Source: Stenotrophomonas sp. WZN-1
Lineage (GTDB): Bacteria; Pseudomonadota; Gammaproteobacteria; Xanthomonadales; Xanthomonadaceae
NCBI RefSeq assembly: GCF_002192255.1
Contig: NZ_CP021768.1
Span: 4,457,501-4,512,703, forward strand
Direction of reading: 5' to 3'
DNA length: 55,203 bases
Made by a program: the position numbers and the translations under genes. Positions 18,540-26,696 of the stretch are shown here, piece by piece (positions within the stretch are counted from its first letter, which is position 1; every line of letters begins with the position of its first letter). Below the pieces are notes generated by a model. That model was not told the origin of the DNA, searched no databases, and was given only the letters and a program-made list of their open reading frames with translations.

Positions 18540-20579
18540 ATGAACGCCCTGACCGAACGCCAGGCCTGGCTGTTCTCGATCAAGACCTACCTGGCCGCGG
18601 TGGCCGCGCTGTACATCGCCATGGCCGGCAACCTGTCGCGCCCGTACTGGGCGATGGGCACGGTGTACATCGTCAGCCAGCCGCTGCTGGGCCCGACCCG
18701 GGCCAAGGGCGTGTACCGCATCGTCGGCACACTGGTGGCCGGCCTGGCCACCCTGCTGGTGCTGCCGGCGCTGGTGGAGACGCCGCTGGTGCTGAGCGCG
18801 GCAATGTCGATCTGGCTGGCCGGCTGCCTGTTCATGGCCCTGCTCAACCGCGGGCCGCGCGGCTACGCGTTCCTGCTGGCCGGCTACACCACCGCCTTCA
18901 TCGGCTTCCCGGCGGTGACCTCGCCGGAAACCATCTTCGACACGGTGGTGGCGCGCAGCGAGGAGATCATCCTCGGCACGGTGGTGGCGGTGCTGTTCGC
19001 CTCGCTGCTGTTCCCGGCCTCGGTACGCCCGATGCTGCGCGCGCGCATCGGCAACTGGATGGAGGACGCCGCACAGTGGTGCCGGCAGATCCTTGAACGT
19101 GGCCGCGCGCATGCGCCACGCAACCGGCTGGCCGCCGACCTGGTGCAGTTCGAGGCGCTGATCGAGTTCCTGCGCCGCGATGATCCGCGCCATGCCGGTT
19201 CGGCGGTGTCGATGGAGCGCCTGCGCGAGCGCATGCTGCTGCTGTTGCCGGTGCTGTCGTCGATTGCCGACCGCCTGAGCGCGCTGCGCAGCGGTGGCCA
19301 GGCCCTGCCGGAAGGACTGCCGGCACTGGTCGATGACATCCACGACTGGCTGGACGGGCCGACCAACGCCAGCGAATACGCCCGCCTGCGCGCGCGCATC
19401 AGCGCACTGAAGCCGCAGGTGGACCGCGACCTGCAGCACCTGCAGCTGGCCAGCCTGCTACTGCGCCTGGAGGAACTGGTGGACCTGTGGCAGGACTGCC
19501 GCACCCTGCAGCACGCGATCGACCACGGCACCGCGCCGCTGGACCGCGCGCACTACCGCATCCGCACCGAGCGCGTGGCCGCCGACAAGCACGTCGACTA
19601 CGGCATGGCCCTGTTCTCTGCGCTCAGTGCCGGCGTGGCCCTGATGAGCTACTGCGTGCTGTGGATCGCGCTGGGTTGGGAAGGTGGTGGCAACGGCGCG
19701 ATGATGGCTGCGGTGACTGCCGCATTCTTCGCCGCACAGGATGACCCGGCACCGAGCATGGTGTCGTTCCTGGTGTGGGCGATGGTCGCCTCGGTGGTGG
19801 CCGGCGTGTACCTGTTCGGCGTGTTCCCGGCGGTGCACGACTTCGGCCTGCTGGCACTGGTGCTGGCGGTGGCGTTCCTGCCGCTGGGGCTGATGCTGCA
19901 CCACCCCAAGAGCGCGCTGTTCGCACTGCCGCTGACGGTGAACCTGGCCGCGCTGCTGAGCCTGCAGAACACCTACAGCGCCAACATCCAGACCTTCCTC
20001 AACTCGTCCATCGCGATGTTCATCGGCATTGGCTTTGCGGTGGTGATGACCCGCCTGTTCCGTTCGGTCGGTGCCGAGTGGACCGCACGCCGGCTGGTGC
20101 GGCAGGGCTGGACCACGCTGGCCGAGGCCGCCGAAGGCCGCGGCCAGCAGGACCGCCAGCGCTTCGCCGCACGCATGCTCGACCTGCTGGGCCTGCTCGC
20201 ACCGCGCCTGGCGGCGACGCCCGAGGGCAGCGACATTGCCTCGGTGGACATGCTCAACGAGGCACGCATCGGCCTGAACATCCTGCAGCTGCGCCGCGCG
20301 CGGCTGGAACTGCCCGAGCGCAGCCGCGAGGCGGTCGAGCACATCCTGGAAGAGATCGCCGTGCACTACCGCCGGCAGATCGCCGCGCGCAAGCCGATTG
20401 TGGCCGCCGAAGCGCTGCGCGAGCGGCTGGATACCTCGCTGGGCCGGGTCGGCAGCGTGGCCGCCTGCAAGGCCCGCGACGAAGCGTTGATGGGCCTGAT
20501 CGGCCTGCGCTTCGCGCTGTTCCCGGAGGCCAAGGCATTGGCGCCGGGGTTGGCGGATGCCGACGTGCCGTCCATGTAA
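18540..20579 (+). CDS. FUSC-family inner-membrane exporter (AaeB/fusaric-acid type)
   Basis: This 679-residue inner-membrane transporter has the FUSC layout: an N-terminal block of about six transmembrane helices (WLFSIKTYLAAVAALYIAM through LLFPASV), a soluble helical region, a second transmembrane block (ALFSALSAGVALMSYCVLW through MFIGIGFAVVM), and a second soluble domain. Early sequence LSRPYWAMGTVYIVSQP is diagnostic. Relatives export aromatic carboxylic acids such as p-hydroxybenzoate or fusaric acid; the substrate is unknown. It is the last gene of the marR - DUF1656 - hlyD - nodT - FUSC cluster. A long SMAG dimer follows and may end transcription. Confidence 0.92.
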   Translation: MNALTERQAWLFSIKTYLAAVAALYIAMAGNLSRPYWAMGTVYIVSQPLLGPTRAKGVYRIVGTLVAGLATLLVLPALVETPLVLSAAMSIWLAGCLFMALLNRGPRGYAFLLAGYTTAFIGFPAVTSPETIFDTVVARSEEIILGTVVAVLFASLLFPASVRPMLRARIGNWMEDAAQWCRQILERGRAHAPRNRLAADLVQFEALIEFLRRDDPRHAGSAVSMERLRERMLLLLPVLSSIADRLSALRSGGQALPEGLPALVDDIHDWLDGPTNASEYARLRARISALKPQVDRDLQHLQLASLLLRLEELVDLWQDCRTLQHAIDHGTAPLDRAHYRIRTERVAADKHVDYGMALFSALSAGVALMSYCVLWIALGWEGGGNGAMMAAVTAAFFAAQDDPAPSMVSFLVWAMVASVVAGVYLFGVFPAVHDFGLLALVLAVAFLPLGLMLHHPKSALFALPLTVNLAALLSLQNTYSANIQTFLNSSIAMFIGIGFAVVMTRLFRSVGAEWTARRLVRQGWTTLAEAAEGRGQQDRQRFAARMLDLLGLLAPRLAATPEGSDIASVDMLNEARIGLNILQLRRARLELPERSREAVEHILEEIAVHYRRQIAARKPIVAAEALRERLDTSLGRVGSVAACKARDEALMGLIGLRFALFPEAKALAPGLADADVPSM

Positions 20580-20586
20580 TGCGATC

Positions 20587-20644
20587 CGCCGGGCATGGCC
20601 CGGCGCTACCATCGTCATCCGGTAGCGCCGGGCCATGCCCGGCG
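20587..20644. repeat. SMAG/REP dimer (24-bp perfect inverted repeat)
   Basis: Two head-to-head GTAG-type repeats form a perfect 24-base inverted repeat (20587-20610 with 20621-20644) around a 10-base spacer; each monomer is itself a CGCCGGGC/GCCCGGCG hairpin. The inner ends carry GTAG. It sits directly after the FUSC gene and is a likely mRNA-stabilising or terminating structure. Confidence 0.85.
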
Positions 20645-20673
20645 TCCTTACGCCACGGCAACAGGACGGTTCA

Positions 20674-21069
20674 ATGAGTTACGACATAATGGTGTTCGAG
20701 GCCAGTGCGGCCCCGCGCGAGGTGGCGGCCTTCATCGCCTGGTTCGAGAAGCAGACGCAGTGGAACGAGCGCCACGAGTACGACGACCCGGCCGTCAGCA
20801 GCTCCGCATTGCAGGCGTGGTTCGCGGAGATGGCACAGGAGTTCCCGCCAATGAACGGGCCGCTGAGCAACGACGACGATGATCGTGCCGAGGTGACCGA
20901 GTACAGCATCGGTAGTCAGGTGATCTACGGCGCGTTCGCCTATTCGGTGGCCGAGCGCGCGCATGGCCGCGTGCAGGACCTGGCCGAGAAGCACGGCGTG
21001 GGCTTCTTCGACGTGAGCGCCGATGAAGCCGCGATCGTGTTCCCCGATGGGCTGGTATTGATCGCGTAG
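20674..21069 (+). CDS. Uncharacterised small acidic protein
   Basis: This 131-residue predicted cytoplasmic protein has no signal or membrane segment. I do not recognise a family. It begins MSYDIMVFEASAAP, is rich in acidic residues (a run NDDDDRAEV in the middle), and ends FFDVSADEAAIVFPDGLVLIA. AGGA lies about 9 bases before the ATG, codon bias matches its neighbours, and no antisense frame explains the region, so it is probably real. It stands alone between the SMAG dimer and the convergent recD gene, with no context clue to function. Confidence 0.75.
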   Translation: MSYDIMVFEASAAPREVAAFIAWFEKQTQWNERHEYDDPAVSSSALQAWFAEMAQEFPPMNGPLSNDDDDRAEVTEYSIGSQVIYGAFAYSVAERAHGRVQDLAEKHGVGFFDVSADEAAIVFPDGLVLIA

Positions 21070-21088
21070 ATCCACGCCATGCGTGGAT
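21070..21088 (+). terminator. Hairpin after the small acidic protein gene
   Basis: A perfect 8-base stem, ATCCACGC/GCGTGGAT with a CAT loop, follows the stop codon immediately. It lacks a T-tract on the + strand, so termination is plausible but not certain. Confidence 0.45.
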
Positions 21089-21104
21089 GAGAGCCGAAAC
21101 GACC

Positions 21105-21126
21105 AAAACGCGCTTCTGTGAAGCGC
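21105..21126 (-). terminator. Predicted intrinsic terminator of the recCBD operon
   Basis: Read on the minus strand, a 7-base stem GCGCTTC/GAAGCGC with an ACA loop is followed by G and TTTT, just after the recD stop. The T-run is short, so strength is moderate. Confidence 0.6.
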
Positions 21127-21138
21127 ATCGCGCCCGCG

Positions 21139-23019
21139 TCAGAACAACTGGCCCTGCACCGTGGGCTGTTCGATACGCGCCGGTGCTTCGGCCACCGCTT
21201 CCGCACCCAGCCGCCATGCCATGCCACCCAATCGGCTGGCATGGCGCTTCAATGCGGCCTGCAGCACGTCGGCGCTGCCCGCCACATGCAGCACCTGGCG
21301 GGCGCGGGTCAGGCCGGTATAGACCAGTTCGCGTGACAGCACGCGGCTGTCCTGGCGCGGCAGCTGCAACCACACTTCATCGAACTCCGAGCCCTGTGCC
21401 TTGTGCACGGTCATCGCGAAGGCGCTTTCGTGCGCGGGCAGCGCCGCCGGGTGGAAGGCGCGCGGCTGCTCGACGGTGTCGCCGGGGAACCAGGCCACCA
21501 TCGCGCCGCTGCTGTCGCGCAGGCAGATGCCGATATCGCCGTTGAACAGGCGGTGCCGGTAGCTGTTCTCGGTCACCAGCAGCAGGCGGCCCTGGAAGTA
21601 GCCCGGGGTGTTGCCCGCCAGCAGCTGCTCGATACGGCTGTTGAGCCCGCGCGCGCCCTGCGGGCCTTCGCGCAGCGCGGTCAGCAGGCGCAGTCGCCCG
21701 GCCTGCTGCAGGGCAAGCACTGGATCAGCCGCGTCGGCCAACGCACGCCAATGGCCCAGCAGGTGCTCGCGCTGGCCGCGCAGCGGGTCTGCCTCGCCTT
21801 CATGGAAATGCACGCCGGCCAGTTCACCGCCGCGCAGCAGCTGCAGGGCGGCGCCGGCGTCACCCTCGCGCACGGCATCTGCCAACGGGGCCAGCACCAG
21901 TGCATCGCTCTGCCGGTACCCACGTTGCAGCTGCACGCGGCGGCCGGCGAAGGCGCGTGGTTCGGCCTGGCGCTGCAGCGTGGACGGCGCCAGCAATCCA
22001 CGCAGCGCCTGCGCATCATCGGCGCGGGTGCCGATGCCATCACCGCTGGCACGCAGGATCGCGCTGAGCACGTCGCCGACCTCAACCGACGGCAGCTGAT
22101 CGGGATCGCCGAGCAGGATCAGCCGGGTGCCGCTGGCGATCGCATCGACCAGCTTGGCCATCATCGGCAGATCGATCATCGAGGCTTCGTCGACCACCAC
22201 CACGTCCACCGGCAGCGGATTGTCGGCGTGGTGGCGGAAGCGCGGTGAATCGGGAATAACGCCGAGCAGGCGATGCAGGGTGGTGCCGGTACTGGGCAGC
22301 GCCGTGCACAACGCCGGGTCCAGTCCTTGTTCCTGCAGGCGTTGCACGGCCACGCGCAGGCTCTCGGCCATGCGTTCGGCGGCGCGCCCGGTAGGCGCGG
22401 CCAGCGCCACCTCGGGCAGCGGCTGGCCAGCGTGCCGGGCCTGCACGGCCAGCAGCAGCAACAGGCGCGCGATGGTGGTGGTCTTGCCGGTGCCGGGGCC
22501 GCCGGTGACCAGTGCCAGCGGATGGCGCAGGGTCACGCCGGCGGCGCGTGCCTGGTGATCTTCGCCGCCCAGTGCCTGCGGGAACAGCTGCGCGAACAAC
22601 GGCGCCAACGCTGCCATGTCCGGCGCCGGCAGCGGATGCCGGCCGATGCGCTGCAGCCCAGCCGCCAGCTGACGCTCGTACTCGCGATAGCGGCGCAGGT
22701 AGAGCAGGCCGTTCTCCAGCACCAGCGGCGCATCGTCGGCGATGGCATCGGCCTGCTCCGGCGTCGCGACCCACGGCGATGCGCGCAACTGTGCCAGCCA
22801 GTCCTGCGCGGCAGGCCACTCGGATACGCCTTCCAGCAGCCGCTGCGGTTGCGCCGGATCGAACGCAGCATGGCCTTGCGATACCGCCAGCGACGCAAGC
22901 GCGGCCGCCAGCGCCACACTCTCGGGCGTGTCGTCGCGCAGCCGCTGCAGGCTGGTCGCCAATGCATGGTCGAGGGTGCGCAGCTGACCCTTCTGATGCA
23001 GTTCCTTCAGCAGGCTCAT
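21139..23019 (-). CDS. recD: Exodeoxyribonuclease V alpha subunit RecD
   Basis: This 626-residue 5'-3' helicase subunit of RecBCD works in double-strand break repair and degradation of foreign linear DNA. The Walker A motif VTGGPGTGKTTTIARLL begins at about residue 170; other superfamily 1B motifs include VDEASMIDLPM, LLGDPDQLPSVEVGDVL and the late FAMTVHKAQGSEFDEV and YTGLTRAR. The N-terminal ~160 residues form the domain contacting RecB/RecC. The start overlaps the recB stop by 4 bases (ATGA), so translation is coupled. Length is close to E. coli RecD. Confidence 0.95.
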   Translation of the reverse strand: MSLLKELHQKGQLRTLDHALATSLQRLRDDTPESVALAAALASLAVSQGHAAFDPAQPQRLLEGVSEWPAAQDWLAQLRASPWVATPEQADAIADDAPLVLENGLLYLRRYREYERQLAAGLQRIGRHPLPAPDMAALAPLFAQLFPQALGGEDHQARAAGVTLRHPLALVTGGPGTGKTTTIARLLLLLAVQARHAGQPLPEVALAAPTGRAAERMAESLRVAVQRLQEQGLDPALCTALPSTGTTLHRLLGVIPDSPRFRHHADNPLPVDVVVVDEASMIDLPMMAKLVDAIASGTRLILLGDPDQLPSVEVGDVLSAILRASGDGIGTRADDAQALRGLLAPSTLQRQAEPRAFAGRRVQLQRGYRQSDALVLAPLADAVREGDAGAALQLLRGGELAGVHFHEGEADPLRGQREHLLGHWRALADAADPVLALQQAGRLRLLTALREGPQGARGLNSRIEQLLAGNTPGYFQGRLLLVTENSYRHRLFNGDIGICLRDSSGAMVAWFPGDTVEQPRAFHPAALPAHESAFAMTVHKAQGSEFDEVWLQLPRQDSRVLSRELVYTGLTRARQVLHVAGSADVLQAALKRHASRLGGMAWRLGAEAVAEAPARIEQPTVQGQLF

Positions 23020-26000
23020 GCGCTGGCTCCGCGGGCACGTGCGGCCAGTTCCGCCTGGGCCTGTTCGCCACCGGCGAACAATGCATCCAGCGCATCCACC
23101 AGCGCCAGCGGGAAGCGGTCCACATGCACGCCGTTGCCGGTGCCATCCAGGCCGCGGCAGAACAGGTAGCGGATGCCGCCCATGTCGCGTTCGTAGTCGT
23201 AGGCTGCGCCGAGGCGGAAACGCAGCCAGCGATGCAGGGCCACCGTATAGATCAGCGCCTGCAGGTCGTACTCGCTGTGGCGCATGGCAATGGCCAGCAG
23301 GTCCGGGCTGTAGCCGGGCAGGCGGTTGGATTTGTAGTCGAGCACGTACCAGCGCCCGTCGCGCACGTAGGTCAGGTCGATCATGCCGGTCATCAGCCCT
23401 TCCAGGCGGCGGCGCTGGCCGAAGCCGCGTCGCGTGCTGGAAACCCCATGCGCATGCAGCACCTGCAGCAGCGCCGGCACCGTGGTCGGCTCGATGGCAA
23501 AATGGAAGTCGATTTCCGCGCGGCGCTCGCCTTCACCCAGGCTGTGCAGCGCGCCGCCTTCGGGCAGCGGCACGGTCAGCGTGTGGCCCACCAGCGGCAC
23601 CAGCACCGCCACGCCATCGTCCAGGTCGACGTCGGCATAGCCTTCGTCGTGCAGCGCCTTGCGCAGCACCTCGGCCTGGCCCTCTGGGACTTCCAGGCCC
23701 GGCTGCCAGTCAGCCCAGGCAGCGAAGTCGACGTTCTCCATCGCTTCGTGCAGCACGTTGCCGAAGCGACTGCCCATGAAGCGCGGGTCGACCGCTGCGC
23801 TGTCCTCGGCCGCCGCAGCGGGTTCCGGCAGCGCGGGTTCCAGCGGCAGTTCCGGGCCGGCCGGTTCGTCGGCGGCCGGTGCCGGCAGCTCGGTGGCGGC
23901 GGCCTCGATGTCACTACCGGCGCCCGCATCGGCATGCGCCAGCTGGGTGAAGCTGTACACCCACCAGTCATGTGGTACGCGCCGGGTCAGGGCACGCACC
24001 GCCGGAAGGTCACCTTCCATTTCGGCCGCCAGCTGCGGCAGCGCGGCCGGTGTCTCGCTGTCATCGATGTGCACGTCGGCCTGGGCGCGCAGCGCCTGCA
24101 GGTCGCCCAGCAACGGCGCCAGTCGCGTCCTGCCCAGCCCGGCGAGATCGCCCACCGCGATCCACAACGCGTGTTCGGCGCGGGTCAGGCCGACATACAG
24201 CAGGCGTGCATCCTCGGCGCGCTGCTCGCGCTCGCGCTGGGCACTGGCCGCTTCCCAGGCTTCGTCCTTGTCCAGCTTCCAGTGCAGCTGGCGCTGGCCA
24301 TCGACGTGCACGGTGCAGTGCGAGGCGGTGTTCGGTGCGCCGCCGTCGATGCCGACGAACGGCAGGAACACCAGCGGATACTCCAGGCCCTTGCTCTTGT
24401 GCAGGGTGATGATCTGCACGCGGCGCGCATCCGATTCCAGGCGCAGCAGCTGCTGCTCGTCATCCTGGTCGGCGCTGGCCATCTGCCCCTGCAGCCAGTC
24501 CAGCAGGCCGTGCATGCCCAGCGCCTGCGCCGAGGCTTCCTGCAGCAGTTCGCCCAGCTGCAGGTAATTGGTCAGGCGGCGCTCGCCATCGATCAGCGCC
24601 AACAGGCGTTCGCCCTGCGCGGCACAGACATCGGCGATCACCGCGAACGGTCCGCCGCGCTGCCAGCGCTCGCGCCAGTGCAGCAGCTGTGCCTGGAACC
24701 CGCGTTGCAGATCGCCCTCGCGTTCCATCGCCGCGATCGCGCTGGCGCGTTGACCGAGCAATACCGTGGCCAGCGCTGCACGCAGGCGGCCTTCGTCAGC
24801 CGGTTGCAGCAGCGCCAGCAGCAGCGCACGAAGATCGCGCGCTTCAGGGGTGGAAAACAGGCTCTGCTTGCCTGCCGCCACTGCGGGGATGCCGACTGCT
24901 GCCAGCGCACGCTGCACCAGCGTGGCCTCGCGGTGCGAGCGCACCAGCACCGCGATGTCACCCGGCCGCACCGGCTGCCCACGCAGCACGGCACTGCCCG
25001 CACGCGCCTCGACCAGAATCTGGTGAATCGCCGCCACGCAGGCCTGGGTCGCTGCCTCACGCGAGGCGTCCGCACTCATCGCCTTGTCACCGCCACTGCG
25101 CAGCACGCGCAGGGTAAGTGCCGTGGCGGCGTGGCCGTCGCGCAGGTAGTCCTCATCGGTGCGCACGCCACCGGGACGCACCGGCTCGAACTGGATGTCG
25201 CGTTCGAGGAAGGCATCTTCACCACCGTTGTCGTACAGCGCCTGCAGCGCACGCAGCACAGCCGGTCGCGAGCGGAAGTTCTGGTCCAGCACCGGCGCCA
25301 GCTGCGCCAGCTGCTTGGCCTTCAGGTAGGTGTGGATGTCACCGCCGCGGAACCCGTAGATCGCCTGCTTGGGGTCGCCGATCAGGAACAGCGCCGGTGA
25401 CAGGCCGAGTTCGCGTACCTCCGGCGAATTGCCAAACACGGTGCGGAAGATGCCCCACTGGCGATCGTCGGTGTCCTGGAACTCATCGACCAGCGCGATG
25501 CGGTACTGCGCGCGCAGCTGCCTGACCAGCGCCAGCCGCTGCGGGCCTTCCATGGCCAGCGCCACGCCATCGATCAGGTCGTCGTAGGTCTGCACCCGGC
25601 GCGTGCGCTTCAGCGCCTGCAGGCGCTGCGTGGCTTCTTCGCGCAGGCGGTGCAGGAAGTTCAGTGCGGTGCCACGCAACCAGGCATCGCGTTCGGCGAG
25701 CAACGCGACATAGCGCGCCAACGGCGCCTGCAGCGGCGACGACGGCGTGCGATCAGCGAATTTCTTGTTGGTCTTGTCAGCCAGCACCTCCGGCAGCAGT
25801 GCCGGCAGGCGCTCGCTGGCCAGCAGTTCGCGCGGATCGGCGCGCTCGGCCCAGCCCAGCAGCTGCCGGCCCAGCGGGTGCAGCCAGCCCAGCTTGTAGG
25901 ACACGCCGTTGATCCACTTGTTGTCGACGGCATCGCAGAGGTCGATGAAGAACTGCTCACCATGCTCGCGCAGCGCCAGCTGCAGTTCGGCGGCGGTGGC

Positions 26001-26696
26001 CTGCAGCGCCGGGTGTGGATCGGCCAGTGCCACCGGCCGTGGCAACGGGTGCAGTGGCGGCGCAGCCAGCAGCGCGCGCAGATCGGCGGCCAGCGCATCC
26101 GGGTTGGACCACAGCCAGGTCAGCGGTTCCAGCGTGGCCGCGTCGTTGGCGTGCACCCGCCATAGATCGGCCGCCAGCTCCTCCAGCAGCTCACGGTCGC
26201 TGGCCAGCAGTTCCGGCGGGTCGAAGGTATGGCCGCTCTCCAGCGCATGCTCGCGCAGCACGCGGGTACAGAAGCCGTGGATGGTGAAGATCGACGCCAG
26301 GTCGATCTCATCGGCGGCCACCTGCAGGCGTCGCTTCAGCGCGGCAGCGCTCTCGGTGCCACCCTGCAGATGGCGCTGCAGTACGTCGCGGGTCAATCTC
26401 GCGTCCGGTGCTTCGCCCTCGGCCGGTTCCACATCGACCAGGCGCGCGGCCAGCGCCAGGCGCTCGCGGATGCGCTTGCGCAGTTCCTGGGTGGCGGCAT
26501 CGGTGAAGGTGACCGCCAGGATCTGGCCGATGCGCAGGCCCTGCTCCACCACCAAGCGGGTGAACAGCGTGGCCAGCGTGAAGGTCTTGCCGGTACCGGC
26601 GCTGGCCTCGATCAGGCGGATGCCATCCAGCGGCAGGGCCAGATAGGGATCGCCCGCCATGCGCTGGGAGTCATCATCGACGATGACGGTGCTCAT
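23016..26696 (-). CDS. recB: Exodeoxyribonuclease V beta subunit RecB
   Basis: This 1226-residue 3'-5' helicase and nuclease subunit has the UvrD/Rep-type helicase core: Walker A IEASAGTGKTFTLATL near residue 30, VTFTDAATQELR, IALVDEFQDTDDRQW (Walker B), LIGDPKQAIYGFRGGD, and LHKSKGLEYPLVFLP. The C-terminal nuclease domain shows GLMTGMIDLTY and YVLDYKSNRL, with the Asp and Lys of the RecB nuclease active site. Its start overlaps the recC stop and its stop overlaps the recD start, both by 4 bases. Both activities appear intact. Confidence 0.96.
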   Translation of the reverse strand: MSTVIVDDDSQRMAGDPYLALPLDGIRLIEASAGTGKTFTLATLFTRLVVEQGLRIGQILAVTFTDAATQELRKRIRERLALAARLVDVEPAEGEAPDARLTRDVLQRHLQGGTESAAALKRRLQVAADEIDLASIFTIHGFCTRVLREHALESGHTFDPPELLASDRELLEELAADLWRVHANDAATLEPLTWLWSNPDALAADLRALLAAPPLHPLPRPVALADPHPALQATAAELQLALREHGEQFFIDLCDAVDNKWINGVSYKLGWLHPLGRQLLGWAERADPRELLASERLPALLPEVLADKTNKKFADRTPSSPLQAPLARYVALLAERDAWLRGTALNFLHRLREEATQRLQALKRTRRVQTYDDLIDGVALAMEGPQRLALVRQLRAQYRIALVDEFQDTDDRQWGIFRTVFGNSPEVRELGLSPALFLIGDPKQAIYGFRGGDIHTYLKAKQLAQLAPVLDQNFRSRPAVLRALQALYDNGGEDAFLERDIQFEPVRPGGVRTDEDYLRDGHAATALTLRVLRSGGDKAMSADASREAATQACVAAIHQILVEARAGSAVLRGQPVRPGDIAVLVRSHREATLVQRALAAVGIPAVAAGKQSLFSTPEARDLRALLLALLQPADEGRLRAALATVLLGQRASAIAAMEREGDLQRGFQAQLLHWRERWQRGGPFAVIADVCAAQGERLLALIDGERRLTNYLQLGELLQEASAQALGMHGLLDWLQGQMASADQDDEQQLLRLESDARRVQIITLHKSKGLEYPLVFLPFVGIDGGAPNTASHCTVHVDGQRQLHWKLDKDEAWEAASAQREREQRAEDARLLYVGLTRAEHALWIAVGDLAGLGRTRLAPLLGDLQALRAQADVHIDDSETPAALPQLAAEMEGDLPAVRALTRRVPHDWWVYSFTQLAHADAGAGSDIEAAATELPAPAADEPAGPELPLEPALPEPAAAAEDSAAVDPRFMGSRFGNVLHEAMENVDFAAWADWQPGLEVPEGQAEVLRKALHDEGYADVDLDDGVAVLVPLVGHTLTVPLPEGGALHSLGEGERRAEIDFHFAIEPTTVPALLQVLHAHGVSSTRRGFGQRRRLEGLMTGMIDLTYVRDGRWYVLDYKSNRLPGYSPDLLAIAMRHSEYDLQALIYTVALHRWLRFRLGAAYDYERDMGGIRYLFCRGLDGTGNGVHVDRFPLALVDALDALFAGGEQAQAELAARARGASA

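Noticed and set aside
15393..20579. The described S. maltophilia emrCAB or fuaABC pump
   Set aside because: EmrB is an MFS protein, whereas the pump here is FUSC-type; fuaABC is reported with a LysR regulator, whereas this cluster has a MarR gene. I therefore gave no gene symbols.
22512..25400. 962-codon + strand open frame opposite recD/recB
   Set aside because: Low-complexity Ala/Arg/Gln translation, no family motifs, and fully overlapped by RecB and RecD, which carry complete helicase motifs.
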